A DNA stretch of 64,000 nt from Aeromonas rivipollensis (GCF_037811135.1 NZ_CP149130.1:1732501-1796500); one strand, 5' to 3'; counted from the stretch's first letter, positions 7,722-17,028 are shown. The notes: generated by a model not told the origin, from the sequence alone. Translations and numbers: made by a program.

Positions 7722-7789
7722 TCTGATGACGGGCTGAGGGGGATATGGCTGGGTGCTCACGCCCATCCCATCCCCTCGTTGCTGGCGCG

Positions 7790-8347
7790 TCAGACGAAGA
7801 TCAGGGTGCTGGCGCCCAGACCCACGAAGAGGATGGCGCAGGCGATGCGGATCCCCTGGAGGGGCAGCTTGTCGGCCCCCAGCTTGCCAAGCAGCACCAC
7901 TGGCACGTTGGCCAGCATCATGCCGAGGGTGGTGCCCGTGATGACCTGAGTGAGAGAGTCGTACTTGGCCGCCAGCAGCACTGTGGCTATCTGGGTCTTG
8001 TCGCCTATTTCGGCGATGAAGAACAGCACGAAGGTGGCCATGAAGGGGCCGTATTTGTCGAGGGAACTCTCTTCATCGTCCATCTTGTCCGGCACCAGGA
8101 TCCAGACCGCCATGGCGATGAAGGCGCCGGCGACCAGCCAGGTCATCACCTTGGGATCCATCCAGCGACTGATGAATTCCCCTATCCAGGCGGCACCCGC
8201 ATGGTTGAGCAGGGTGGCGACCAGCATGCCGGCGATGATGGGCCAGGGTTTGCGAAAACGACAGATGAGCAGCAACGCCAGGAGCTGGGTCTTGTCGCCG
8301 ATCTCGGCGATGGCCACGCTCAGGGTTGAGGTTAACAAGGCTTCCAT
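7790..8347 (-). CDS. mneA: UPF0016/GDT1-family manganese exporter
   Basis: A 185-residue inner-membrane protein with two homologous halves, each holding the signature EIGDKTQ (about residues 15-21 and 112-118), the cation-binding motif of the UPF0016/TMEM165 family. About six membrane helices flank a central soluble loop (PDKMDDEESSLDKYG). Vibrio cholerae MneA of this family exports Mn2+. The upstream 5' leader contains a clear yybP-ykoY manganese riboswitch, which strongly supports this substrate: high Mn2+ should switch expression on. It is a single-gene transcript ending at the terminator at 7694-7721. Confidence 0.9.
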   Translation of the reverse strand: MEALLTSTLSVAIAEIGDKTQLLALLLICRFRKPWPIIAGMLVATLLNHAGAAWIGEFISRWMDPKVMTWLVAGAFIAMAVWILVPDKMDDEESSLDKYGPFMATFVLFFIAEIGDKTQIATVLLAAKYDSLTQVITGTTLGMMLANVPVVLLGKLGADKLPLQGIRIACAILFVGLGASTLIFV

Positions 8348-8404
8348 AAATATGACCGGGGGACGGAATTGTTATAAACCAAAGACAAGCCTGCGCCATC
8401 CGTC

Positions 8405-8556
8405 CCCGGTATTGGCACTGGCCCGTCAAAGGTCTTGTCAAATCCGGCATTGCCCGGATCACCCTGACCATGGTGAGTTGGCACCAAGTATGTTGATCAG
8501 GGTCGCGCACCGGGTTGGCACCCGTGGCGAGACTACTCCCCCTCGATGGGAGCCGG
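8405..8556 (-). promoter_or_regulatory. yybP-ykoY manganese riboswitch
   Basis: The minus-strand leader of the exporter gene carries the conserved elements of this class in order. They are GGGGAGTAG (complement of 8533-8541), GATCAACATACTTGG, then GACAAGACCTTTGACGGGCC (complement of 8421-8440). These match the family's GGGGAGUAG, UCAACAUACUCGG and GCAAGACCUUUGCC segments as I remember them. Placement before a Mn2+ exporter is the classic arrangement. The segment between aptamer and ATG (8348-8404) holds a pairing candidate GGGGACGG with CCGTCCCC, a possible expression platform. Confidence 0.88.
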
Positions 8557-8603
8557 CATTCTAGGGAAAAACGTTCTCTGAAGCAAGGCGTGTGGCTGGG
8601 GGA

Positions 8604-8933
8604 TCACCCGCCCACCAGTTTGACGCTGAAGCCGGCCTTCTCCAGCTCTGCCTTGATAAGGTCCCGTTTGTCCCCCTGGATCTCGATGATCCCCTCCTTG
8701 AGGCCGCCGCCGGTACCGCACTTCTTCTTGAGCAGGGTGGCGATGGTTTTCTGCTGGTCGGCCGGCACCCCGTGGATGCTGATGACACCGGCGCCCTTGC
8801 GCCCCTTGGTCTCGCGGCGGATGCGCACGACCCCGTCGGCGGGGAAGGGGGAGGCGCTCTGGGTGGGGGCGGATTCCTTGATCATGCCGCCGTCCGTGCT
8901 GTAGACCAGGCGGCTGTTGTTGTCGTGACTCAT
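8604..8933 (-). CDS. yciH: YciH, SUI1/eIF1-like translation factor
   Basis: A 109-residue protein with the SUI1 fold: VVRIRRETKGRKGAGVISIHGV, then KTIATLLKKKCGTGGGLKEGIIEIQGD, then a C-terminal helix EKAGFSVKLVGG. YciH is the bacterial homologue of eIF1 and influences initiation fidelity in vitro; it is not essential. The start is set at 8933 (MSHDNNSRLVYSTDGG), the normal family start. An open frame continues upstream but reads through the feoA control region. It is divergent from feoABC. Confidence 0.92.
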   Translation of the reverse strand: MSHDNNSRLVYSTDGGMIKESAPTQSASPFPADGVVRIRRETKGRKGAGVISIHGVPADQQKTIATLLKKKCGTGGGLKEGIIEIQGDKRDLIKAELEKAGFSVKLVGG

Positions 8934-8964
8934 GGCAATACTTTGTCGGTTAGCTAAGCGGAGT

Positions 8965-8978
8965 TTGATTTTACGCAA
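8965..8978 (+). promoter_or_regulatory. Possible FNR site upstream of feoA
   Basis: TTGATTTTACGCAA matches the FNR consensus TTGAT-N4-ATCAA at 8 of 10 positions and lies about 75 nt upstream of feoA. Enterobacterial feo operons are FNR-activated. No strong Fur box was found by eye. Confidence 0.3.
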
Positions 8979-9053
8979 ATAAATGTTGAGGGCACAGCTT
9001 ATAATCCTCCCCACTAAAAGCGAATTATTCTTGTTTAACTTCAGGAGCCCGTC

Positions 9054-9281
9054 ATGGTACTCACAGAGTTGTCGCCGGGGCAGCGTGCTCGCATCAAGAA
9101 CATGAACCAGCTTGGCCGTACCTTGCGACGCAAGCTGATGGTGATGGGGCTCCTGCCCCAGACCGAGATCCTCTATCTGCGGACGGCCCCCCTGGGGGAC
9201 CCGCTCCAGATCCAGTGCCAGGGCATCTGCCTCTCCATGCAAAAGAGCCTGGCCCAGCAGATAGAGGTGGAGCCGGTATGA
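9054..9281 (+). CDS. feoA: FeoA ferrous iron transport accessory protein
   Basis: A 75-residue SH3-like cytoplasmic protein that works with FeoB in Fe2+ uptake. It has the family features LSPGQRARIKNM near the N-terminus, LMVMGLLPQTEI in the middle and PLQIQCQGICLSM near the end. CAGGAG lies 6 nt before the ATG. First gene of feoABC; its stop overlaps the feoB start as ATGA, showing translational coupling. Confidence 0.93.
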   Translation: MVLTELSPGQRARIKNMNQLGRTLRRKLMVMGLLPQTEILYLRTAPLGDPLQIQCQGICLSMQKSLAQQIEVEPV

Positions 9282-11590
9282 GTTCGTCGGGTTCAGCAGA
9301 CAATAGAGGTAGCACGGCTATGAATTACGCATTGGTAACGGTCGGCAACCCCAACAGCGGCAAGACGTCGCTGTTCAACGCCCTGACCGGTGCCCGCCAG
9401 CAGGTGGGTAACTGGAGCGGGGTCACCGTCGACAAGAAGATGGGCGAGTTTTCCGCCAAGGGGCAGGATTACACCCTGGTGGACCTGCCCGGTATCTACT
9501 CCCTGGCCAATCAGGAGGCGAGCCTGGACGAGCAGATCGCCAGCCGCTTCGTGCAGGGCCAGCAGCCGGACCTGCTGCTCAACGTCATCGACGCCGCCAA
9601 CCTGGAGCGCTCCCTCTATCTCACCCTGCAACTGCGGGAGCTGGGCCTGCCCATGGTGGTGGTGCTCAACAAGATGGATCTGCTGCAAAAGCGCCGCATC
9701 ACCATAGACGAGGGGCTGCTCGGTCAGGCGCTCGGTTGCCCTGTGGTGTCCCTGTCGGCCCACAATCGCCAGCAGGTGGCGGCCTTCAAGGAGCAGATCC
9801 ACAGGTTCATCGGCCAGCCCCAGCCCGCCCTGGTGCTCGATTACGGTCAGCCGCTGGAAGCCGACATCGCCGAGCTGGAGACCCTGCTCGCCCCCCACCA
9901 CCTCAATGACCGCGGCCGTGCCCTGCGTCTGCTGGAGGAGGACGTTGTCATGCAGGAGACCCTGGCGGCGGGTCAGCAGGCGGCGGCCGACAACGTGGTG
10001 AGCCGCGCCCACCACGCCCAGGACATCGATCTGCAACTGGCTGACTTGCGCTACGGCCACATCCACCACTGGTGCCAGCAGGCGTGCCGCCATCAGGACA
10101 AGCTCACCGTCGCCCAGAGCGAGCGGCTGGACAGGGTGCTGCTCAACCGCTGGGTGGGAATCCCCTTCTTCCTGCTGGTGATGTACCTGATGTTCATGTT
10201 CGCCATCAAGGTGGGCAGTGCCTTCATCGACTTCTTCGACATCCTGGGGGGCGCCCTCTTCGTGGACGGGGTGCATCACCTGCTGGGGCTGCTGTCGGCA
10301 CCCGACTGGCTGGGGGCCGTGCTGGCGGACGGCGTCGGCGCCGGCTTGCAGACAGTGGCGACCTTCATCCCCGTGGTGGGCTGCCTCTTCCTGTTCCTCG
10401 CCGTGCTGGAGAGCTCGGGCTACCTGGCCCGCGCCGCCTTCGTGGTGGATGCCCTGATGCGCCGCCTCGGCCTGCCCGGCAAGGCCTTCGTCCCCATGCT
10501 GATGGGCTTTGGCTGCACAGTGCCCGCTGTGATGGCGACCCGCACCCTGGGGTCGGAGCGCGAGCGGCTGATGACCTCGGCCATGGCGCCCTTCATGTCC
10601 TGCGGCGCCCGGCTGCCGGTCTACGCCCTCTTTGCGGTGGCCTTCTTCCCCGAGTCGGGCCAGAACCTGGTGTTCGGCCTCTACCTGCTCGGCATACTGG
10701 TGGCCGTGCTCACCGGCCTCTTCCTGCGCAGCACCCTGCTGCCGGGCAAGAGCGACTCCATGGTGATGGAGATGCCGGACTACGAGTGGCCCCGTCCGGT
10801 GGACGTGGGGCTGCGCACCTGGCAAAAACTCAAGGGCTTCATCTTCGGCGCGGGCAAGACCATAGTGCTGATGGTGGCGGTGCTGAGCGTGCTCAATTCC
10901 CTGGGCACCGACGGCAGCTTCGGCAACCAGGATCAGGAAGACTCGGTGCTGAGCAAGATCAGCCAGTCGGTGACCCCTGTGCTGCACCCCATCGGGATAC
11001 GGGAGGAGAACTGGCAGGCCACGGTCGGCATCCTCACCGGCATCTTCGCCAAGGAGGCGGTGGTCGCCACCCTCAACAGCCTCTATGCCGGCAGCGCCGG
11101 TGACGAGGAGGAGAGTGAATACTCCCTGCTCGGTAGCCTGAAGGAGGCGCTGGCCACCATTCCCGCCAACCTGGCGGACATCGATCCCGCCGATCCCATG
11201 GGGCTCAAGGTCGGGGAGCTGGCAGATCAGCAGGCAGCCGCCGAGGCCCAGGAGGTGGACACCTCCACCTACGGCAACATGCAGACCCACTTCGACGGGG
11301 CGGCTGGTGCCTTCGCCTACCTGCTGTTCGTGCTGCTCTACATGCCCTGCGCCGCCGCCATGGGCGCCCTGGTGCGGGAGACCGGCCGCCAGTGGGCCCT
11401 GTTCACCGCCGCCTGGTGCAACTACATGGCCTTCATGTGCGCCAGCCTCTTCTACCAGCTGGCGACCTTTGCCGCTCACCCCGAGCAGAGCCTGCTCTGG
11501 ACCCTGAGCTACGGGCTCTCCCTGCTGCTGCTGTGGTGGTTCGGTCGCCGCCACGGGGACATCGTCGCCCGCAAGGTGGTGACACTGTGA
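9278..11590 (+). CDS. feoB: FeoB ferrous iron transporter
   Basis: Inner-membrane Fe2+ permease with an N-terminal G-protein domain: GNPNSGKTSLFN (G1), DLPGIYSL (G3), NKMD (G4). A helical regulatory region follows, then about ten membrane helices containing two Gate motifs (the GCTVPAVMATRTL and CAAAMGALVRETGR regions). Length is 770 residues, normal for the family. The start at 9278 overlaps the feoA stop and has GGAG 5 nt upstream. The in-frame ATG at 9320 (MNYALVTVGNPNSGKT) aligns better with E. coli FeoB and could be the true start, but its GAGG is 12 nt away. Confidence 0.95.
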   Translation: MSSSGSADNRGSTAMNYALVTVGNPNSGKTSLFNALTGARQQVGNWSGVTVDKKMGEFSAKGQDYTLVDLPGIYSLANQEASLDEQIASRFVQGQQPDLLLNVIDAANLERSLYLTLQLRELGLPMVVVLNKMDLLQKRRITIDEGLLGQALGCPVVSLSAHNRQQVAAFKEQIHRFIGQPQPALVLDYGQPLEADIAELETLLAPHHLNDRGRALRLLEEDVVMQETLAAGQQAAADNVVSRAHHAQDIDLQLADLRYGHIHHWCQQACRHQDKLTVAQSERLDRVLLNRWVGIPFFLLVMYLMFMFAIKVGSAFIDFFDILGGALFVDGVHHLLGLLSAPDWLGAVLADGVGAGLQTVATFIPVVGCLFLFLAVLESSGYLARAAFVVDALMRRLGLPGKAFVPMLMGFGCTVPAVMATRTLGSERERLMTSAMAPFMSCGARLPVYALFAVAFFPESGQNLVFGLYLLGILVAVLTGLFLRSTLLPGKSDSMVMEMPDYEWPRPVDVGLRTWQKLKGFIFGAGKTIVLMVAVLSVLNSLGTDGSFGNQDQEDSVLSKISQSVTPVLHPIGIREENWQATVGILTGIFAKEAVVATLNSLYAGSAGDEEESEYSLLGSLKEALATIPANLADIDPADPMGLKVGELADQQAAAEAQEVDTSTYGNMQTHFDGAAGAFAYLLFVLLYMPCAAAMGALVRETGRQWALFTAAWCNYMAFMCASLFYQLATFAAHPEQSLLWTLSYGLSLLLLWWFGRRHGDIVARKVVTL

Positions 11591-11633
11591 GGGCGCAGAC
11601 GAGGGAATGGATCCATCAAGGGGAGGTCACGCC

Positions 11634-11876
11634 ATGATATTGCGAGAGCTGGGTGATTATCTGGCGCAGCAGCAGAAGGTGAGCCGGCGGGATCTGGCCC
11701 GTCACTTCCACACCTCGGAGGATGCGGTGGAGGCCATGCTCGGCGTCTGGATGCGCAAGGGCCGCGTCACCAAGCGGGAGACCCGGGTGTGCGGCGGCAG
11801 TTGCTGCGGCAAGAGCGAGGAGGTGATGTTCGAGTGGTGCGAACCGGGTCGGATCGGCCTGGTACAGCAGCGCTGA
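11634..11876 (+). CDS. feoC: FeoC winged-helix iron-sulfur protein
   Basis: An 80-residue protein beginning MILRELGDYLAQQQKVSRRDLARHF, a winged-helix domain, with a Cys cluster CGGSCC...C toward the C-terminus that fits the Fe-S binding loop of FeoC. FeoC regulates or stabilises FeoB. The start at 11634 is preceded by GGGGAGG. Last gene of feoABC, followed by a strong terminator. Confidence 0.88.
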   Translation: MILRELGDYLAQQQKVSRRDLARHFHTSEDAVEAMLGVWMRKGRVTKRETRVCGGSCCGKSEEVMFEWCEPGRIGLVQQR

Positions 11877-11907
11877 ACGGGCTGTCACCAGAGAGCCTCC
11901 TCTGACA

Positions 11908-11942
11908 ACAAGAGACCCGCCAGTGGCGGGTCTCTTGTTTTG
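11908..11942 (+). terminator. Intrinsic terminator after feoC
   Basis: ACAAGAGACCCGCC (11908-11921) pairs perfectly with GGCGGGTCTCTTGT (11925-11938), followed by TTTT. The A/T flanks allow it to act in both directions, also serving the converging glgC. Confidence 0.85.
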
Positions 11943-11980
11943 CGTCTGTTGCCGATAGGCGGGGCGGGCAGATGTGGCCA

Positions 11981-13252
11981 TCACAGCCTGGCCAGCATCG
12001 CCTGGGTGACCAGCACTATGCCCTGCTCGGAGCGGTAGAAGCGGCGGGCATCCTCGCAGGCGTTTTCCCCCACCACCAGCCCTTCCGGCAACCGGCAGCC
12101 CTTGTCGATCACCACCCGGCGCAACCGGCAGCCGGCCCCTATCTCTACTCCGGGGAAGATCACCGCCTGATCCAGGGTGCAGAAGGAGTCGACCCGTACG
12201 TTGTTGAACAGCACAGAGCTCACGATGAAGGAGCCGCTGACGATGGTGCCGCCGGCGAACAGGGAGTTGATGGTCATGCCGTGCTGGCCGTTCTGATCCT
12301 GCACGAACTTGGCGGGGGCCGTCATCTTCTGGCTGGTCCAGATGGGCCAGTCCTGATCGTAGATGTCGAGCTCGGGCGTCACAGAGGCGAGATCCATGTT
12401 CGCCTCCCAGAAGGAGTCCACAGTGCCCACATCGCGCCAGTAGGGGCGCTTCTGCGGGCAGCAGCCGACGCAGGAGAGGCTGAACGGATGGGCATAGGCG
12501 GTGCCCTCCTTGACCACCCGCGGGATCACGTCCATGCCAAAGTCGTGGTGGGACTGCGCGTTGGCGAGATCCTCTTCCAGCAGCTGATAGAGGTAGTCGG
12601 CGTCGAAGATGTAGACCCCCATGGAGGCCAGTGCGGTGTCGGGTTTGCCCGGCATGGCGGGCGGGTCGGCGGGCTTCTCGACGAAGGCGTTGATCTTGCG
12701 GCTCTCATCCACCGCCATCACGCCAAAGGCGCTGGCCTCATAGCGCGGCACCTCTATGCAGGCCACCGTCACCCGGCTGCCCAGGTTGACGTGATCGAGC
12801 AGCATGGCGGCGTAATCCATCTTGTAGATGTGATCCCCCGCCAGCACCACCACATATTTGGGGCCGTGCTCGCGAATGATGTCCATGTTCTGGTAGACGG
12901 CATCGGCGGTGCCGCGATACCAGCTGACCTCGTCAATGCGCTGCTGGGCCGGCAGCAGCTCGATGAATTCGTTCATCTGGTAGCGCAGGAAGGACCAGCC
13001 CGACTGCAGGTGACGCAGCAGACTGTGGGACTTGTACTGGGTGACCACGCCGATCCGGCGGATCCCGGAGTTGATGCAATTGGAGAGGACGAAGTCGATG
13101 ATGCGGAACTTGCCGCCAAAATGAACGGCCGGTTTTGCTCTGTTGTCCGTCAACTGCTGGAGCCGACTGCCTCGCCCCCCGGCTAACACCAACGCCATGG
13201 TCTCGTTCAATAACTGTCTGGACCTTGCTGTGTTGGCTGGTTGTAACAACAT
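11981..13252 (-). CDS. glgC: Glucose-1-phosphate adenylyltransferase
   Basis: Makes ADP-glucose from glucose-1-phosphate and ATP for glycogen synthesis. It has 423 residues with the nucleotidyltransferase motif [12 protein letters not shown], the region [15 protein letters not shown], the catalytic-site segment WYRGTADAV, and the glucose-1-P site FVEKP. A left-handed beta-helix C-terminus ends [14 protein letters not shown], as in enterobacterial GlgC. AGGGG precedes the ATG at 13252. No other glg gene is adjacent, so it appears to be a solo copy. Confidence 0.95.
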   Translation of the reverse strand: MLLQPANTARSRQLLNETMALVLAGGRGSRLQQLTDNRAKPAVHFGGKFRIIDFVLSNCINSGIRRIGVVTQYKSHSLLRHLQSGWSFLRYQMNEFIELLPAQQRIDEVSWYRGTADAVYQNMDIIREHGPKYVVVLAGDHIYKMDYAAMLLDHVNLGSRVTVACIEVPRYEASAFGVMAVDESRKINAFVEKPADPPAMPGKPDTALASMGVYIFDADYLYQLLEEDLANAQSHHDFGMDVIPRVVKEGTAYAHPFSLSCVGCCPQKRPYWRDVGTVDSFWEANMDLASVTPELDIYDQDWPIWTSQKMTAPAKFVQDQNGQHGMTINSLFAGGTIVSGSFIVSSVLFNNVRVDSFCTLDQAVIFPGVEIGAGCRLRRVVIDKGCRLPEGLVVGENACEDARRFYRSEQGIVLVTQAMLARL

Positions 13253-13467
13253 TGAATACCCCTTTATTGATATATCACCTCAATGGTGCCTCCTTTGAGG
13301 CCTACTTGAAAGGGCTTTCAACCCAGGTGGGGATTCAAACTGATTTTTTTGTCATTTATGTGAGCGAGCACCATTGCCAATCAGGAAGATGGCTCGGTTT
13401 GTGGTCGAATGATGGGCAGAGAGCAGAGGGCAGAGCGAAGGGAGGGGGATCAACCGTGCTCTTATAG

Positions 13468-13497
13468 AGCACCCGGCCGCGAGGGCGGCCGGGTGCT
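13468..13497 (-). terminator. Hairpin downstream of pilU
   Basis: AGCACCCGGCCGC (13468-13480) and GCGGCCGGGTGCT (13485-13497) form a perfect 13-bp stem with a GAGG loop. It sits just past the pilU stop, with no strong T-tract. Confidence 0.55.
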
Positions 13498-13519
13498 GGG
13501 CGGGGGAGGGGACGCCTGA

Positions 13520-14659
13520 CTAGAAGAGATCGTTGTTATCATCCTTGGTGGGCTCCAGGCTCCAGCCGCTGGCCGCCGCACTGTTGCCTATCTGCCCCTT
13601 CTCCCGCCACAGCTTGATCTTGAGGCGCAGGTTGTTCTGGGAGTCTGCGTTCTTGACCGCCTCTTCTTCGTCTATCACCCCCTCCACCACCAGATCGAAC
13701 AGGGTGCTGTCGAAGGTGACCATGCCAAGGGCCCTGGATTTCTCCATGATCTCCTTGAGGCCGCCAAACTCGCCGCGCTTGATGAGATCGCGCACAGTGT
13801 GGGTGCCGAGCATCACCTCCACCGCCGCCCGGCGCCCGCCGTCCGTGGTCTTCACCAGCCGCTGGGAGACGAAGGCCTTGAGGTTGTTGCCCAGATCGTT
13901 GAGCAGCTGGGGCCTGCGCTCCTCGGGGAAGAAGTTGATGATGCGATCCAGCGCCTGGTTGGCGTTGTTGGCGTGCAGGGTGGAGATGGCCAGATGCCCG
14001 GTCTCGGAGAAGGCCAGCGCATGCTCCATGGTCTCCCGGTCGCGAATTTCACCGATGAGGATGACGTCCGGCGCCTGGCGCAGGGTGTTCTTCAGGGCCG
14101 CGTGGAAGCTGCGGGTGTCCACCCCCACCTCCCGCTGGTTGATGATGCTCTTGCGGTGGCGATGGACGAACTCCACCGGATCCTCGATGGTGATGATGTG
14201 GCCACCGCTGTTGCGGTTGCGATGGTCGATGAGGGCCGCGAGCGACGTGGACTTGCCAGAGCCGGTGCCGCCGACGAAGAGCACCAGGCCGCGCTTCTCC
14301 ATGATGGTGTCGAGCAGCACAGGGGGGAGTTTGAGATCCTCGAAGCGGGGGATCTCGGTCTTGATGTTGCGCGCCACCAGGGAGACCTCGTTGCGCTGCT
14401 TGAAGATGTTGACCCGAAAGCGCCCTATCTGGGGCAGGGAGATGGCGAGGTTCATCTCCAGCTCCTTCTCGAACTGCTGCTTCTGCTCCGAGTCCATGAG
14501 ATCGGCGGCTATCCTGGCTACCTCCCCCGGCTCGAGCGGCACCTCGTCCAGGGGGCGCAGGGCGCCGTTGAACTTGGCGCAGGGGGGCGCCCCTGTGGAG
14601 AGATAGAGGTCTGAGCCATCCTGCTTGGCCAGGATCTGTAGCATGTCTCGCAATTCCAT
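13520..14659 (-). CDS. pilU: PilU type IV pilus retraction ATPase
   Basis: A 379-residue PilT/PilU-family ATPase acting at the cytoplasmic base of type IV pili. It has Walker A VGGTGSGKST, the Asp box ITIEDPVEF, Walker B ILIGEIRD, and the His box HLAISTLHANN. The C-terminal extension (KDDNNDLF) and the start MELRDMLQILAKQDGSDLYL fit PilU better than PilT. The ATG at 14659 has GAGG 6 nt upstream; an in-frame GTG at 14674 would add five residues. pilT is not next to it, unlike in Pseudomonas. Confidence 0.88.
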   Translation of the reverse strand: MELRDMLQILAKQDGSDLYLSTGAPPCAKFNGALRPLDEVPLEPGEVARIAADLMDSEQKQQFEKELEMNLAISLPQIGRFRVNIFKQRNEVSLVARNIKTEIPRFEDLKLPPVLLDTIMEKRGLVLFVGGTGSGKSTSLAALIDHRNRNSGGHIITIEDPVEFVHRHRKSIINQREVGVDTRSFHAALKNTLRQAPDVILIGEIRDRETMEHALAFSETGHLAISTLHANNANQALDRIINFFPEERRPQLLNDLGNNLKAFVSQRLVKTTDGGRRAAVEVMLGTHTVRDLIKRGEFGGLKEIMEKSRALGMVTFDSTLFDLVVEGVIDEEEAVKNADSQNNLRLKIKLWREKGQIGNSAAASGWSLEPTKDDNNDLF

Positions 14660-14714
14660 GTGTTGCCTCGTCACTCAAAGAGGTAGGGGGAGCAATGTGC
14701 TTGAGTGTACAGCC

Positions 14715-15071
14715 TCAGGCACCGGTCAGTTTCTCGCGAAACACAAAAAACACCGCGCCCAGGATGCACAGGCCGGCCCAGAGGTAGTCCCACTTCAGGT
14801 CTTCTTTCAGATAGAAGATGGAGAAGGGAACGAATACGGTGAGGGTGATCACCTCCTGCAGGATCTTGAGCTGACCGACCGAGAGCACCGTATGGCCGAT
14901 GCGGTTGGCGGGCACCTGCAACAGGTACTCGAACAGGGCGATGCCCCAACTCACCAGGGCGGCGATGATCCAGGGTTTGTGGTTCATGCTCTTGAGATGG
15001 GCATACCAGGCGAAGGTCATGAAGACGTTGCTGCAGATCAGCAGACCGATACTGGTGACGATAGGGTTCAT
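14715..15071 (-). CDS. DUF486/DMT-like small membrane protein
   Basis: A 118-residue protein with four membrane helices: the first begins MNPIVTSIGLLICSNVFMTF, the last ends ILGAVFFVFREKL. These features, with the central NRIGHTVLSVGQLKILQEVITL, match the DUF486 family, related to small multidrug-resistance-type DMT proteins. The start is placed at 15071, where AAGGAG is 6 nt upstream. Function is unknown. It is divergent from the solute-binding protein gene at 15184. Confidence 0.85.
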   Translation of the reverse strand: MNPIVTSIGLLICSNVFMTFAWYAHLKSMNHKPWIIAALVSWGIALFEYLLQVPANRIGHTVLSVGQLKILQEVITLTVFVPFSIFYLKEDLKWDYLWAGLCILGAVFFVFREKLTGA

Positions 15072-15183
15072 TAGGTTCTCCTTTGAAATCACTGCATTTT
15101 ATCTCGACTCCATGGGTTTTCATAAGTGGCACATGAGGGTATTTTTAGCCCACAAGGATGTGACAACAGAAGGTTGAAACTGG

Positions 15184-15933
15184 ATGGGCAAGACAAGCTG
15201 GGGAGTGCTTTGTCTGTTGTTTGCCTGTATGGCCCCCGTGACCTCTATGGCAAACGGTGTGCCAACCCTGACGGTGGTGACCGATGTCTGGCCCCCGTTT
15301 CGCATGCTCGCGCAGAACGACGAATTCCATGGTCTGGATATCGACATTCTGCGCCAGCTGCAGGCTCGCAGCGGCATAGCGCTCACCCTCAAGCGGGTGC
15401 CCTGGGGACGGGCACTCAAGCAGATGCAGACAGGTCAGGCGGATCTGATGATTGGGTTGGCCCACACCCCGGAGCGGGCGGCCTTCATCGATTACCTGCA
15501 ACCTGCCTATTACCAGTGCCGGCCCGCCTTCTACGGCAAGGCGGCGGCGGTGGCCACCCTGAAAACCTACGAGGATCTGCGCGGCAGGGAGATAGGCTAT
15601 GTGCTCAATTCCGCCTATTTCGCCCCCTTCGACGACGACGGCCAGCTCGACAAGCACGGGGTGCCCACCGAGGATCAGTTGCAGCGCATGGTGGAGCGGG
15701 GTCATCTGTCCCTGATGATAGGCACCGACTGCCAGGTGGATTACGCCCTGAGCCAGCGCAACGACGCCGGTCTCATCAAGGCGGACTACCGCCCGCCCCA
15801 CCCTGTGGTGCTCTACCTGGGCATGAGCAAGCACTCACCCCACCAGGGTCTCGGGCCTGCACTGGCGCAGGCGTTGCAGACCATGGTGGAGAGCGGCGAG
15901 ATAGAGGCGCTGGCACGGCCTTACCAGCCTTGA
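15184..15933 (+). CDS. Periplasmic solute-binding protein, family 3
   Basis: A 249-residue protein with a signal peptide (MGKTSWGVLCLLFACMAPVTSMA) and the SBP_bac_3 fold: LTVVTDVWPPFRML, the GLDIDILRQLQARSG lobe, VPWGRALKQMQTGQADLMIG. The usual partners of this family are polar amino-acid ABC transporters, but the next genes downstream are btuC and btuD. No BtuF-type binding protein is seen, so either the two units are unrelated or this is a scavenging or sensory protein that happens to be upstream. Confidence 0.8.
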   Translation: MGKTSWGVLCLLFACMAPVTSMANGVPTLTVVTDVWPPFRMLAQNDEFHGLDIDILRQLQARSGIALTLKRVPWGRALKQMQTGQADLMIGLAHTPERAAFIDYLQPAYYQCRPAFYGKAAAVATLKTYEDLRGREIGYVLNSAYFAPFDDDGQLDKHGVPTEDQLQRMVERGHLSLMIGTDCQVDYALSQRNDAGLIKADYRPPHPVVLYLGMSKHSPHQGLGPALAQALQTMVESGEIEALARPYQP

Positions 15934-16020
15934 CCTTGGGTGGTAACGCGCTGTTATCATGCAGCTTTCCTGCTGGCCCCCGGTTCGGGGGCGGCGCCTG
16001 TCTCATTTCGGGGATCCCGC

Positions 16021-17028
16021 TTGTATCTCGCTCTTATCCACCGCCAGCAGCGCTGGCAGCGCCACTGGCTGCTCGCCCTGTCGCTGCTGGTTCTGTCCCT
16101 CTTCCTGCTCTCCCTTGCGCTGGGGGAGTTCGTGCTGCTGCCCTGGCAGCCCATGGGGGAGCTGGAGCTGCGCATCTTGCTGGATCTGCGCCTGCCGCGC
16201 GCCCTGCTGGCCCTGCTGGCGGGGGCGGCGCTCGCCTGTGGCGGAGCCGTGCTGCAGGTGATGCTGCACAACCCTGTGGCCGAGCCCGGCCTGCTGGGTG
16301 TCTCTAGCGGGGCGGGATTGGCTGCCATGGTGGCGATGGCGGTAGCCAGGTCCCTCGGTGTCTATCTGCCGGGCTGGGGGTTGTCGCTTGCGGCCTTTGG
16401 CGGCGCCCTGGTGGTGACCATGCTGCTCATCCACCTGGCGCGGCGGGCCAGGCTCGGCCATACCCGGCTGCTGCTGTTCGGGGTGGCCATCGGCATCCTC
16501 ACCAATGCGGCCATGACCTGGCTGATGTACTTCGCCGACGACGGCTCCCTGCGGGAATTCATGTTCTGGATGATGGGCAGCCTCTCCTACGGCAGCCAGC
16601 AGCTCGGCTGGTGGTGGCTGGTGCTGCCGCTCACCCTCGGCTGGCTCTGCTGGCAGGGCAGGGCGCTGCAACAACTGCTGCTGGGGGAGACCCAGGCCCG
16701 GCTGATGGGGATGAACGTGGACAGGATGCGGGTGCGGCTGGTGCTGGCGGTCTGCCTGCTCACCGGGGTCGCGGTGTCCCTGTGCGGTGTCATCGGTTTC
16801 GTCGGTCTGGTGGTGCCTCACCTGCTGCGGCTGTGCGGCGGCAGCGATCAGCGCTTCCTGCTGCCCGCCTCGGCACTGGGGGGCGGCGCCCTGCTGCTGG
16901 GTGCCGATCTGGTGGCGCGCTCGGCCCTTAGTGCCGGTGAGCTGCCCATCGGCGTCATCACCGCCTCGGTCGGGGCGCCGCTCTTTATCTACCTGCTGCT
17001 GAGGCAAGATGCCGATGTCTCCCGTTAA
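16021..17028 (+). CDS. btuC: BtuC vitamin B12 ABC transporter permease
   Basis: A FecCD/BtuC-family permease with about ten membrane helices. Family landmarks are ILLDLRLPRALLALLAGAAL, NPVAEPGLLGVSSGAGLAA, and the coupling-helix segment GFVGLVVPHLLRL. Close to E. coli BtuC throughout (ELPIGVITASVGAPLFIYLLL at the end). The likely start is TTG at 16021 with GGGGAT upstream, aligning with the E. coli N-terminus. The frame is open back to a GTG at 15940, but that stretch does not look like protein. It overlaps btuD by 20 nt. Confidence 0.88.
   Translation: MYLALIHRQQRWQRHWLLALSLLVLSLFLLSLALGEFVLLPWQPMGELELRILLDLRLPRALLALLAGAALACGGAVLQVMLHNPVAEPGLLGVSSGAGLAAMVAMAVARSLGVYLPGWGLSLAAFGGALVVTMLLIHLARRARLGHTRLLLFGVAIGILTNAAMTWLMYFADDGSLREFMFWMMGSLSYGSQQLGWWWLVLPLTLGWLCWQGRALQQLLLGETQARLMGMNVDRMRVRLVLAVCLLTGVAVSLCGVIGFVGLVVPHLLRLCGGSDQRFLLPASALGGGALLLGADLVARSALSAGELPIGVITASVGAPLFIYLLLRQDADVSR

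Noticed and set aside
9293..11554. A 753-codon minus-strand open frame
   Set aside because: Antisense shadow of feoB; the product is Gln/His/Gly-rich with no domain.
15934..16020. Cobalamin riboswitch before btuC
   Set aside because: The gap is under 90 nt and lacks the conserved B12-box sequence.
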